Source: Candidatus Zymogenaceae bacterium
GTDB taxonomy: Bacteria; Desulfobacterota; Zymogenia; Zymogenales; Zymogenaceae
Assembly (NCBI GenBank): GCA_016931225.1
Contig: JAFGFE010000039.1
Coordinates: forward strand, 62,001-126,000
Direction: 5' to 3'
Length of the DNA: 64,000 bases
The notes under the pieces are model-generated. The model did no database searches. It was not told the DNA's origin and saw only the letters and a program-made list of their open reading frames with translations. Numbering within the stretch: position 1 is the stretch's first letter; every line of letters starts with the position of its first letter. Positions 51,573-60,515 of the stretch are shown one piece after another. The translations under genes were made by a program, and so were the position numbers.

Positions 51573-53021
51573 ATGAACGACAAGTCGAATGAGCGGTTGA
51601 GCTGGGGGACCAAGCTCGGCTTCGGCGCCGGGGATATCTTCGGCGGCGGGGCGATGGTGATTATCGGTTTTTTCTATCTTTTCTTTCTGACCGATGTGTT
51701 GCTGATATCGCCGGTCCTGGCAGGCGTGGTGTTCCTCGTCAGCAAGATGTGGGACGCGGTGAGCGACCCGATCATGGGCATCATCAGCGATCGAACCCGT
51801 ACCCGCTTCGGCAGGCGGCGGCCCTATTTCCTGTTGGGGGTGGTGCTGGTGTTCCTGTCGTTTTTCATGATGTGGTTCCCGGTGGATTTTGAGCGGGAGA
51901 CACATCGATTCATCTTCGTGCTGGCGGCGTATATCTTTTTTTCCACGAGCTATACCATTGTGATGATTCCCTACCTCGCCCTGGCGTCGGAGCTGACCAC
52001 CGACTACAACGAGCGGACCGCCTTGACATCGGTGCGCATGGTCTTTTCGATGGTCTCCTCGCTCGTATGCGCGGTGCTTCCCCTTGAGATCGTCAAAACG
52101 TTCCCGGAGGTCAGGACCGGGTATATTGTCATGGCGCTGGTCTTCGCATCGTTGTTTTCTCTTCCCTTCCTCGCCACGTTTTTCGCAACGAAGGAGAGGC
52201 CGGAATTCCAGAAGGAGCCGGAAACGTTCAATTTCAAGCGGACGTTCGTGGAGCCGTTCAAAACGCCGACGTTCATCCATGTGCTTCTGATGTATCTCTT
52301 CTCCATGGCGACGATGGACATCGTCATGTCGATCATGATGTACTTCATGACCTACTACATTAAACGTCCCGATGAAGCCAACTACGTGCTCGGAGCGCTT
52401 TTGATCGCCCAGATTGTCGCCATTCCTTTGTTTGCCGTAATCAGCGGCAAAATAGGGAAAAAACGCACCTTCGTGTATGCCGCGATAATGTGGCTTGTGA
52501 CCATGTGCTTCAGCCTTCTCATCACGCCCGACAATCACGATATCGTCATCTACGTGTTCTGTGCTATTGTGGGCATCGGATCGGGAGGGATTGTCGTGAT
52601 GATCTATTCCATCCTGCCCGATGTGCCGGATGTGGATGAGCTCTATTCCGAGCGTCGGCGGGAGGGTATCTTTTCCGGTCTGATGACGTTTCTCAGAAAG
52701 GCCAGCTCCGCCCTGGGCATCTTCATCGTATCCCAGATCATCTTTTGGGCAGGATACTTAAAGCCGGTGGAGACGATAATCGACGGGAAGGCGGTCATCG
52801 AAAGGCAGGCCCAGACGCCGGAGTTTCTCATATCCCTCAAGATCATGTTTGCATTGGTTCCCGCACTGTTTTTATCGATCGCGATCATCAGCGCGATACG
52901 CTATCGCCTGACACCCGAGGTCCACGATCGCCTCAACATCACGCTGACCGCCCGGAGACGGGGCAAGGATTATAATAAAACCGAGGAGCAACAATTAAAG
53001 AAAACCCTTGAGGGCGAATGA
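51573..53021 (+). CDS. GPH-family sugar:cation symporter
   Basis: A 482-residue transporter with twelve predicted membrane segments. SWGTKLGFGAGDIFGGGAMVIIGFFYLFFLTDVLLISP, the SKMWDAVSDPIMGIISDRTRTRFGRRRPYFL loop and PDVPDVDELYSERRREGIFSGLMTFLRKASSALG are diagnostic of the glycoside-pentoside-hexuronide:cation symporter family. In this cluster a hexuronide, oligouronide or fucoside is a likely substrate. AGGAGCGGGG precedes the ATG; the frame is open upstream to 51027 but that part lies over uxaE. First gene of the plus-strand operon. Confidence 0.93.
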   Translation: MNDKSNERLSWGTKLGFGAGDIFGGGAMVIIGFFYLFFLTDVLLISPVLAGVVFLVSKMWDAVSDPIMGIISDRTRTRFGRRRPYFLLGVVLVFLSFFMMWFPVDFERETHRFIFVLAAYIFFSTSYTIVMIPYLALASELTTDYNERTALTSVRMVFSMVSSLVCAVLPLEIVKTFPEVRTGYIVMALVFASLFSLPFLATFFATKERPEFQKEPETFNFKRTFVEPFKTPTFIHVLLMYLFSMATMDIVMSIMMYFMTYYIKRPDEANYVLGALLIAQIVAIPLFAVISGKIGKKRTFVYAAIMWLVTMCFSLLITPDNHDIVIYVFCAIVGIGSGGIVVMIYSILPDVPDVDELYSERRREGIFSGLMTFLRKASSALGIFIVSQIIFWAGYLKPVETIIDGKAVIERQAQTPEFLISLKIMFALVPALFLSIAIISAIRYRLTPEVHDRLNITLTARRRGKDYNKTEEQQLKKTLEGE

Positions 53022-53059
53022 GGCATCGGGCGGGACACGATCGAGAGAGGGCGACGATC

Positions 53060-55573
53060 ATGAATAACAGCGCCGCACGCGTACACCTCGCGTTTCGGTT
53101 TCACGGCAATTTCTATCACTCCTACCGGGGCGACACGCCGGATGAGCTGGGCTTCGGGAAGGACATCCGGATCATCCGGCACATCATAGACACCCTGGAG
53201 GCGTACAATAAAAGGGGTGTCGCGGTCCGGGGCACCTGGGATTTTGAGAATTATTTCTCCCTTGAAACGATCATGCCCGAGCACTGTCCCGGCATCATCG
53301 AAGCCATCAGAAAGAGGGTGGCGGACGGGAGGGATGAGATACAGTTCATGTCCTACAACAACGGCATGATCAGCGCCCATACCGCGGGTGAGTTCGAGGA
53401 CGCCGTCGGCCGCGCGGTGACCAACGAGGCGGGCTCCGGCGTTCAGGATATCTTCGGCGCCTTCGGCCCGATGGTGCGTCCCCAGGAGATGATGTTTACG
53501 CCGAAGCACCTTGAGCTTTACCCCACATACGGCATCACGGCCGTCAGCCTCTTCTACAGCGCGCTGCCATTCAACGCGTTCAGCAATTTCATCCCGCCCC
53601 TCTCGTTCGTGGAGCGCTACAATCCGCTGACGCTGACGTATCCGGGGGTGGAGGGATCGATGACCCTGGTGCCGGCGTACAACACCGGCGACCTGGTGGA
53701 CAACATCACGCTCAGGAGATGGGTCAGGCGGCTCCGCCGGGAACAGCTTACCCAGGACACGCCTCGGGATGTCCTTTTATTGATCGACATGGACGCCGAC
53801 GACGATTTCTGGGTCGGGTTCGACATCCCGCTGGTGAGTCGTCTCTACTCCTCGGCCAGGGGCCTTGCGGGGTTGATCGAGGACGTCGCCGATTTGGACT
53901 ACGTGGTCTTCACCACGCCGTTGGACTACCTCAACTCCCACGAGCCGGTGGGGCGGGTCACCTTCGGCCAGGATACGGCGGACGGCAGCTTCGACGGCTA
54001 CTCGAGCTGGGCGGAGAAGTGGTCGAACCAGATCCTCTGGACCGGCATCGACCGATCCCGCATTCTGGAGTACCAGACCCGGAGGCTCTTGGAGACGGGC
54101 GCGGCGAAGGTGAAGGCCTCACGGATCGAGGAGCGCCTCTCCCGCTCCCGGATGTATCGGGTCAGGGCGCTCTCCACCACCCACTTCGGGCTGTCGTCCC
54201 CGGTCATGAACGTCACGAGGCTCGGGGTTGCTCGGGACATCATTGCTGTATCGGTGGAGGAGGGGAGGGAGGCCTTCGATGCGGCGAGGGGAGAGATCGG
54301 CGATGAAAAGACGATTGTAATCGCCGATTACGAGCGGGGGGTCTCCACGGATATCATTCGCTACGGGAAGCGGCCCTCCACATCTCTGGTGGAGATCGGG
54401 CTCCGGGAGGGGGCGGGGGATATGGTCGCAGGCATCCTCGATGAACACGGGAAGCCGGTGCCGGCGGCGGTCTGTCCGCCGGGGATTTTCGGGGATGGAA
54501 AGGGACGGCGGCTTTTCGTGGTCGTTGAGACCGACCCCGGCGAAGAAAGGCGCTTCACGCTGACCGTCGACTCCCACGGAAAAGCTCCCGACGTCTCCGA
54601 TCCCGTCTCCATCGACGAGCGCTCGATGGCGAACGAACACCTCACCCTCTCCTTCGACGGTCGGGGACACGTTTCCGGGTGCGTCTGCCGGGGCGTCGAG
54701 GCGGCCCGGGGGACGTACCTGGGAAGCGGCGTCACGTATGGCGGCAAGAGAAGCAACGTATCCTCGTGGGAGACCGTGGACGCCCGGGTCTTCGGAGGGG
54801 GGCTTGTGGGGATACGGCGGCAAACGGCCGCGCTCCCTTTCAAAGAGGGCACGGTTTGTTATGAGCGGGAGATACTCGCGGCCGGCGGCCTTCCCTATCT
54901 ATATGTCACCATACGGGTCCGCTACCCCGAGACGATGAATCGAAAATTCAAGAAGGGGAGGGCCGAGCGGCTCGGCAGGACGTGGGACGGGCGCTGGGAG
55001 GAGGTAATGCCCTGCGAGATCTCCCCGAACCTCCGGGGGGAGGGGGGAGGGCACCTTCGCATATGGAAGCACAACTATCTGGGACACGTGAGCGGCTATG
55101 ATCTGAACTACGCCGATTTCTCCCGAAATAAAGAGCTCGATTCCTCCAACAACCACATCACCTGCGGGTGGGTGGCCGTGACTGACAAAAAGAACGGCCT
55201 CCTCGTGGCCCAGACGACGAACATTCTCACGTCCCAGGCCTTCTGCCCGATCAGGACCAGAATCGACGGGGGGGGCGCCGTCATATACCTCAACCCCTTC
55301 GGGAGCTATTACGGGCGGCAGCTCAGGTACGACACCGGGCATACCGGCCTGGGGCGGTTTCTGGGGCTTTCCATGTCCGACCACCTGGATCCCTACGCCC
55401 CGTCGTACAACGGGAAGGTCCAGGAGTTTTCCCTCATGATCGCGCCCTACGCGGGGGACGAACCGCCGGAAAGGCTGCAAAACGACGCCCTGGCGTTTGC
55501 CTATCCGCCACTGGTGCTGGGCGGTGGTGATGCGGTCGCTGAGCCGCCCCACAGGAAGTGGCGGGGGCTGTAG
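53060..55573 (+). CDS. Large glycoside-hydrolase-like protein (GH38/GH57-type barrel plus beta-sandwich)
   Basis: An 837-residue cytoplasmic protein. The N-terminal 330 residues resemble the deacetylase-like barrel of GH38 and GH57 enzymes: VHLAFRFHGNFYHSYRGD, VRGTWDFENYFSLE and LLLIDMDADDDFWVG, the last with an acidic cluster where GH38 enzymes carry the nucleophile. Residues 480-820 are beta-strand-rich, like the C-terminal sandwich of alpha-mannosidases. The exact family cannot be named and catalytic residues are uncertain. ATG 53060 has GAGAGGG upstream; ATG 53018 overlaps the transporter stop (ATGA) and is an alternative. It likely cleaves the glycoside brought in by the adjacent symporter. 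Confidence 0.6.
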   Translation: MNNSAARVHLAFRFHGNFYHSYRGDTPDELGFGKDIRIIRHIIDTLEAYNKRGVAVRGTWDFENYFSLETIMPEHCPGIIEAIRKRVADGRDEIQFMSYNNGMISAHTAGEFEDAVGRAVTNEAGSGVQDIFGAFGPMVRPQEMMFTPKHLELYPTYGITAVSLFYSALPFNAFSNFIPPLSFVERYNPLTLTYPGVEGSMTLVPAYNTGDLVDNITLRRWVRRLRREQLTQDTPRDVLLLIDMDADDDFWVGFDIPLVSRLYSSARGLAGLIEDVADLDYVVFTTPLDYLNSHEPVGRVTFGQDTADGSFDGYSSWAEKWSNQILWTGIDRSRILEYQTRRLLETGAAKVKASRIEERLSRSRMYRVRALSTTHFGLSSPVMNVTRLGVARDIIAVSVEEGREAFDAARGEIGDEKTIVIADYERGVSTDIIRYGKRPSTSLVEIGLREGAGDMVAGILDEHGKPVPAAVCPPGIFGDGKGRRLFVVVETDPGEERRFTLTVDSHGKAPDVSDPVSIDERSMANEHLTLSFDGRGHVSGCVCRGVEAARGTYLGSGVTYGGKRSNVSSWETVDARVFGGGLVGIRRQTAALPFKEGTVCYEREILAAGGLPYLYVTIRVRYPETMNRKFKKGRAERLGRTWDGRWEEVMPCEISPNLRGEGGGHLRIWKHNYLGHVSGYDLNYADFSRNKELDSSNNHITCGWVAVTDKKNGLLVAQTTNILTSQAFCPIRTRIDGGGAVIYLNPFGSYYGRQLRYDTGHTGLGRFLGLSMSDHLDPYAPSYNGKVQEFSLMIAPYAGDEPPERLQNDALAFAYPPLVLGGGDAVAEPPHRKWRGL

Positions 55574-55702
55574 CCGAACAAACAATACAGGCGTTTCCCT
55601 CAAGGCCGTGTGACGGGGCGCGATGGGGGATGTTTTCATTATGGACATGCGCCGGTGTCGGGTGGAGTGGGGGGGCGCACGGAAAAAATATTGGAGAGCA
55701 CG

Positions 55703-56515
55703 ATGAAACTGAGCCTTTCGACATTCGTCTATTTCAGGTACCCGCTCATCGAGGCGATCCGTCGGACCGCCCGCTTCGGGTATGACGGCGTCGAGCTGTG
55801 GGGCGGCAGGCCCCACGCCTACGCCGACGACATGGACACAGTCCGCATCCGGGATATCAAGACGGCGCTGGACGACTGCGGCATAGCCGTCTCGAACTTC
55901 ATCCCCGCCCAGTTCCGCTACCCCAGCAACCTGGCCGCCCCGGACGAGGGGATCAGGCGGGGCAGCGTCGACTACATCAAGAAAAGCATCGATGCCGCGG
56001 AAGGCGTGGGCGCGCCGTACGTCAGCCTCTGTCCCGGATTTTCCCTGTACGGTCAGTCCCGCGCCGAGGCGTGGGGGGCGATGATGACGAGCTTCACGGA
56101 GCTCCTCGACCATGCCCGGGGCATGTCGTGCACCCTCCTTTTGGAGCCGGCGAACCGGTACGAGTCGGACCTGGTGGTGACGGTGGAGGATGGACTTTCG
56201 GCCATAGACGAACTGGACTGGGAGATGGGGATCCTCGTCGATACGGGGCACCTCTTCATTAATAGAGAACCTCTATCCGACGTGGTCGGGAAGACAAAAG
56301 ACCTCATCTGCCACTACCACATAGACGACAACGACGGCGTGACCGACGACCACATGGTCCCCGGCGACGGGAAAATGTACTACGACATATTCCTCGAAGA
56401 CCTCATAAACTCCGGCTACGACGGATTCCTGGCGGTGGAGCTCGGGTTTCAGTACACCATCGACCCGGACCCGGCGGTGAGGCGGAGCATCGAGTATTTG
56501 AAGGCCCGTATATGA
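55703..56515 (+). CDS. Sugar isomerase/epimerase TIM-barrel protein
   Basis: A 270-residue xylose-isomerase-like barrel protein: FRYPLIEAIRRTARFGYDGVELWGG, LLLEPANRYESDLVVTVEDG (metal-binding Glu), MGILVDTGHLFINRE and ICHYHIDDNDGVTDDHMVPGDG, closing with FLAVELGFQYTIDPDPAVR. These are the AP_endonuc_2-family metal ligands used by ketose 3-epimerases and related isomerases. The precise sugar is unknown. ATG at 55703 has GGAGAG upstream; the frame starts earlier at 55610 without a ribosome-binding site. The 129-base gap before it contains nothing recognisable. Confidence 0.8.
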   Translation: MKLSLSTFVYFRYPLIEAIRRTARFGYDGVELWGGRPHAYADDMDTVRIRDIKTALDDCGIAVSNFIPAQFRYPSNLAAPDEGIRRGSVDYIKKSIDAAEGVGAPYVSLCPGFSLYGQSRAEAWGAMMTSFTELLDHARGMSCTLLLEPANRYESDLVVTVEDGLSAIDELDWEMGILVDTGHLFINREPLSDVVGKTKDLICHYHIDDNDGVTDDHMVPGDGKMYYDIFLEDLINSGYDGFLAVELGFQYTIDPDPAVRRSIEYLKARI

Positions 56516-56531
56516 TTGAGGGGGAAGGGGG

Positions 56532-58337
56532 ATGACATCGTATAAAAGGGGAACGCCGACATACCGGCTCAACGGGACGCTCCCGAGGATCGGCATCCGT
56601 CCGGTGATCGACGGCCGGAGAAACGGCGTCCGGGAATCTCTGGAGGGGCCGATCATGCGGATGGCCGAGTCCACAGCATCGCTCATCACCGAAAACGTCA
56701 GGCACGCCTCGGGGCATACTGTGGAGTGTGTTATCGCCGATACCACCATCGGCGGAGCGGCCGAGGCCGCCCGGTGTGCCGAGAAGTTCAGGCGGGAAGG
56801 GGTGGGGGCGGTGATCGACGTCACCCGCTGCTGGTGCTATGGGGCCGAGGTGGTCGACATGACCCCGCACCTCCCGAGGGCGATCTGGGGCTTCAACGGG
56901 ACGAAGAAGCCGGGGGCGGTGTACCTGGCGGGGGCCCAGGCGGTGCTGGAGCAGAAGGGGCTTCCGGTCTTCAAGATATACGGGAAGGATGTCCAGGACG
57001 AGGACGATTTCACCATCCCCGACGACGTGCGGGAGCAGATTCTTCGCTTCGTCCGATGCGCCGTGGGCGTGGGCACGATGAAAGGGACATCCTATCTCTC
57101 GATCGGCGGCGTCGCCATGGGGATCGGCGGGTCCATTGTGGACGCGGATTTCTTTCAGGATTATTTCGGCATGCGGGTGGAGTATGTCGACATGACGGAA
57201 ATTATCCGTCGCGTCGATCGGGGGATATACGATCGGGACGAGTACGAGCGGGCGATTCAGTGGGCGAGGGAGAACTGCCCGGAGATGGACGACCCGAATC
57301 CGAAGGAAATCCAGCGGACACGGAAGGAAAAGGACGCCGACTGGGAGATGTCGGTGAAGATGGCGCTCATCGTCCGGGACCTGATGATCGGCAACCCGAA
57401 GCTCGCCGAAATGGGACACGTCGAGGAATCCGAGGGGCACAACGCGATCGCTGCGGGCTTTCAGGGCCAGCGCCAATGGACCGACCATTTTCCCAACGGG
57501 GATTTCATGGAGGCGATGCTCAACTCGTCATTCGACTGGGACGGCATCCGCCAGCCCTACATCGTCGCCACCGAGAACGACTCCCTCAACGCCGCGGCCA
57601 TGCTCTTCGGGCACCTTCTTTCGGGCACCGCACAGATATTCGTCGACGTGCGCACCTACTGGAGCCCCGAGGCGATACGACGGGTCAGCGGCGAAACGCT
57701 GAAAGACCCCGCGGCGTTTGGATTCTTCTACCTCACCAACTCCGGGGCGGCGGCGATGGACGGCACTGGAGAACAGGTGAAAGACGGGAAGCCCGCTCTG
57801 AAACCCTTCTGGGGGATAGAGCCGGAGGATGCCGACCGGTGCGTGAAGGCCGTCTGGTGGGGGGCGGGGAAGCTGGTGACCTTTCGGGGCGGGGGATTCT
57901 CCTCGGCGTATTGCTCCCGGGGGGGGATGCCGTTAACCATGTCCCGGATCAACCTGGTGAGGGGGCTGGGGCCGGTGCTCCAGCTTGCCGAGGGGGTAAG
58001 CGTGGAGCTTCCCGAAAAGGTATACGCCGAAGTGGTCAACCGCACCGATCCCACCTGGCCCCGGACCTTCTTCGCCCCGCGGCTCACCGGGAAGGGCGCC
58101 TTCAGGGACGTCTATTCGGTCATGCGAGCCTGGGGGGCCAATCACGCGGCCCTCTGCTACGGCCACATCGGAAAGGATCTGATCACCCTGGCCTCGATGC
58201 TCAGGATACCGGTGGCCGTGCACAACGTGGACGAGAAAGACATCTTCCGGCCCGGCGGCTGGAACGCCTTCGGCACCAACGATCTCGAGGGGGCGGACTA
58301 CAGGGCCTCCGCCGCATACGGGCCGCTGTATGGATAA
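56532..58337 (+). CDS. fucI: L-fucose isomerase
   Basis: FucI converts L-fucose to L-fuculose (and D-arabinose to D-ribulose). The 601-residue product matches the enterobacterial enzyme throughout: [66 protein letters not shown], and the metal and catalytic residues in VATENDSLN (Glu) and [14 protein letters not shown] (Asp), then [17 protein letters not shown]. The GGGGG site lies directly upstream, and the gene follows the epimerase by 16 bases. The fuculokinase and fuculose-phosphate aldolase partners are not in the window. Confidence 0.95.
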   Translation: MTSYKRGTPTYRLNGTLPRIGIRPVIDGRRNGVRESLEGPIMRMAESTASLITENVRHASGHTVECVIADTTIGGAAEAARCAEKFRREGVGAVIDVTRCWCYGAEVVDMTPHLPRAIWGFNGTKKPGAVYLAGAQAVLEQKGLPVFKIYGKDVQDEDDFTIPDDVREQILRFVRCAVGVGTMKGTSYLSIGGVAMGIGGSIVDADFFQDYFGMRVEYVDMTEIIRRVDRGIYDRDEYERAIQWARENCPEMDDPNPKEIQRTRKEKDADWEMSVKMALIVRDLMIGNPKLAEMGHVEESEGHNAIAAGFQGQRQWTDHFPNGDFMEAMLNSSFDWDGIRQPYIVATENDSLNAAAMLFGHLLSGTAQIFVDVRTYWSPEAIRRVSGETLKDPAAFGFFYLTNSGAAAMDGTGEQVKDGKPALKPFWGIEPEDADRCVKAVWWGAGKLVTFRGGGFSSAYCSRGGMPLTMSRINLVRGLGPVLQLAEGVSVELPEKVYAEVVNRTDPTWPRTFFAPRLTGKGAFRDVYSVMRAWGANHAALCYGHIGKDLITLASMLRIPVAVHNVDEKDIFRPGGWNAFGTNDLEGADYRASAAYGPLYG

Positions 58338-58371
58338 TATTTTTTTCAAGGCACATCTATGAGGGACACCG

Positions 58372-59229
58372 ATGGAATTACCGTTTGAAATAGACCTGAA
58401 AGGGAGGACCGCCGTGGTCACCGGCGGGGGGGGCGTGCTCTGCTCCACATTCGCCCGGGCCCTGGCCGCGTGCGGCGCGACGGTTGCCGTCCTCGACCTG
58501 GATGAAACGAGCGCCCAGAAGGTGGCCGATGAGATCACAAAACAGGGGGGGAGGGCCCGGGGCGTCGTCGCCGATGTGTTGAATATCGAGAGCCTGAAGC
58601 ATGCCCGGGACGAGGTCACGGAACATCTTGGGCCGGTGGATATCCTCATCAACGGCGCGGGAGGCAACCACCCCGCCGGCACCACCTCCCGGGAATACCT
58701 GGAGAGGGAAGACCTGAAGGAGGGGACGGACGATCTCGTCACCTTTTTCGACCTGGACCCCGAGGGGATTCGGTTCGTGTTCGACCTGAACTTCCTCGGC
58801 ACGCTCATGCCGACCCAGGTATTCGCGAGGGATATGGCAAAAAAGGGAAGCGGCGTCATCATTAACGTCTCCTCCATGAACGCCTTTCGCCCCCTGACCA
58901 AGATACCGGCGTACAGCGGCGCCAAGGCGGCGGTGAGCAATTTCACCCAGTGGTTGGCGGTGCATTTTTCCCGCACCGGTATCCGGGTCAACGCCCTGGC
59001 CCCCGGCTTTTTCCTGACCCGGCAGAACGAAAAACTCCTGGTGAGGGACGACGGCTCCCACACGGAGCGGGCGGAGAAAATCCTGGCCCACACCCCCATG
59101 GGACGGTTCGGCGTGCCCGAAGACCTGTTGGGGACGCTCCTGTGGCTGACGGATGAAAACGCCTCCGGGTTCGTGAACGGGACAGTCATCCCCATCGACG
59201 GGGGATTCTCCGCCTACTCGGGGGTGTAG
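58372..59229 (+). CDS. uxuB: SDR-type D-mannonate oxidoreductase
   Basis: A 285-residue short-chain dehydrogenase that would reduce D-fructuronate to D-mannonate with NAD(P)H. It has TVVTGGGGVLCS-like cofactor glycine motif (AVVTGGGGVLCSTFA), NGAGGNHPAGTT, catalytic S in NVSSMN and YxxxK in YSGAK, and the C-terminal TPMGRFGVPEDLLGTLLWLTDENASGFVNGTVIPIDGGFSAYSGV typical of the SDR mannonate oxidoreductases (YjmF type), which replaces the long-chain UxuB of E. coli. The neighbouring uxuA supports the call. The 59230-59351 gap before the next gene shows nothing clear. Confidence 0.88.
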   Translation: MELPFEIDLKGRTAVVTGGGGVLCSTFARALAACGATVAVLDLDETSAQKVADEITKQGGRARGVVADVLNIESLKHARDEVTEHLGPVDILINGAGGNHPAGTTSREYLEREDLKEGTDDLVTFFDLDPEGIRFVFDLNFLGTLMPTQVFARDMAKKGSGVIINVSSMNAFRPLTKIPAYSGAKAAVSNFTQWLAVHFSRTGIRVNALAPGFFLTRQNEKLLVRDDGSHTERAEKILAHTPMGRFGVPEDLLGTLLWLTDENASGFVNGTVIPIDGGFSAYSGV

Positions 59230-59351
59230 GGGGTCGGAGTCCGGGGGCCGAGAGGGACGGAGCGGGGCGAGGTTCGGGGGGCGGGGGATCTCAATGATGG
59301 TCCCATGAAAAAATGAAGATACTATGCAATGATACATGAGGAAAGGCAGCC

Positions 59352-60404
59352 ATGACGTTTCAAATCGGTTTCAGGTGGTATGGAAAAGAAGACCCGGTGC
59401 CCCTCGCACACATCCGCCAGATTCCCGCGGTGGACGGGATCGTGTCGGCCCTGTATGACGTGGCGGTGGGGGATGTATGGCCCAGGGCGAGGATCGCCGG
59501 CCTCAAGAAGATCATCGAGGAGGGGGGGCTTCGGTTCTCAGTCATCGAGAGCATCCCGGTCCACGAGGATATCAAGCTGGGGCGCCCCACCCGAGATGCG
59601 TACATCGAGAATTACCAAGAGAGCATCCGAAACATGGGAGCGGAGGGCGTTGGCATTCTCTGTTATAATTTCATGCCGGTGTTCGACTGGACCAGGTCGA
59701 GCCTCGCGATGGAGCTTTCCGATGGATCGACGACCCTCAGTTACGACCACGAAGAGCTGAAAGACGTCGATCTGAGAAAAGGCTCGTTCACCCTGCCCGG
59801 ATGGGCCACGGCCTACACCACCGATGAGCTTCACGCCCTCCTGGATGCCTACGCGGGTATGGATGCTGAGACCCTCTGGGGGAACCTGGAATATTTCCTG
59901 AAGCGGGTCGTGCCGACGGCCGAGGAGTGCAACGTCCGAATGGCCATCCACCCGGACGATCCCCCCTGGCCCATATTCGGCCTGCCCCGGATCATCACCG
60001 ACGGTGACTCCCTGGATCGTCTCGTCTCCATCGTGGACAGCCCGTCCAACGGCGTCACGTTCTGTACCGGCTCCCTGGGGCCGAACGCCGAAATGAATCT
60101 CTTAAAAAGCCTCGAGACGCTCTCCGCCAAAGACCGTGTCCCCTTCGTCCACATGAGAAACATCGCGGGCGACGGGAAGAGGAGCTTCCACGAGACGCCT
60201 CATCCATCCCGCTTCGGCGATGTGGACATGTATCGGATCATGAAGATACTGGTCGATACCGGCTTCGACGGCGTGGTGCGCCCCGATCACGGCAGGATGA
60301 TCTGGGGTGAGACGGGCAGGCCGGGCTACGGACTGTACGACCGGGCGCTGGGGGTGATGTACCTGGATGGGCTGCGGGAGGCGCTGACGAAGGGAATCGG
60401 GTGA
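59352..60404 (+). CDS. uxuA: D-mannonate dehydratase
   Basis: UxuA dehydrates D-mannonate to 2-keto-3-deoxy-D-gluconate. The 350-residue metal-dependent TIM-barrel protein shows GFRWYGKEDPVPLAHIRQIPAVDGIVSAL, LCYNFMPVFDWTRS, MAIHPDDPPWPIFGLPRIITD with the metal-binding histidine and aspartate, NGVTFCTGSLG, VHMRNI and RPDHGRMIWGE. AGGAAAGG precedes the ATG. It completes the isomerase-epimerase-reductase-dehydratase route of this cluster. Confidence 0.96.
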   Translation: MTFQIGFRWYGKEDPVPLAHIRQIPAVDGIVSALYDVAVGDVWPRARIAGLKKIIEEGGLRFSVIESIPVHEDIKLGRPTRDAYIENYQESIRNMGAEGVGILCYNFMPVFDWTRSSLAMELSDGSTTLSYDHEELKDVDLRKGSFTLPGWATAYTTDELHALLDAYAGMDAETLWGNLEYFLKRVVPTAEECNVRMAIHPDDPPWPIFGLPRIITDGDSLDRLVSIVDSPSNGVTFCTGSLGPNAEMNLLKSLETLSAKDRVPFVHMRNIAGDGKRSFHETPHPSRFGDVDMYRIMKILVDTGFDGVVRPDHGRMIWGETGRPGYGLYDRALGVMYLDGLREALTKGIG

Positions 60405-60472
60405 TTTCCTTGATTCCCTGGCCGACATGAGGTAGAATCCGCCCGATGCCTTCCTTTTCCATCGAGTGTATC

Positions 60473-60490
60473 GGGCGGGACGTCCCGCCC
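60473..60490. promoter_or_regulatory. Perfect 18-bp palindrome before the LacI gene
   Basis: GGGCGGGACGTCCCGCCC at 60473-60490 is fully self-complementary with a central CG, the symmetry typical of LacI-family operators. Its left half also pairs in the RNA with CCGCCCGAT (60439-60447), allowing two exclusive hairpins. It lies 26 bases before the regulator start. Confidence 0.5.
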
Positions 60491-60515
60491 TCGGTCGAGG
60501 GAAAAATGCCCGGGG

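Noticed and set aside
51426-52538. Upstream extension of the UxaE reading frame on the minus strand
   Set aside because: It is antisense to the symporter gene and would have no export or domain logic; promoter elements and the ATG at 51425 fit the shorter gene.
56726-58393. A 555-residue alternative frame inside fucI
   Set aside because: It is rich in Arg and Gly with no motif, while the overlapping FucI frame matches its family end to end.
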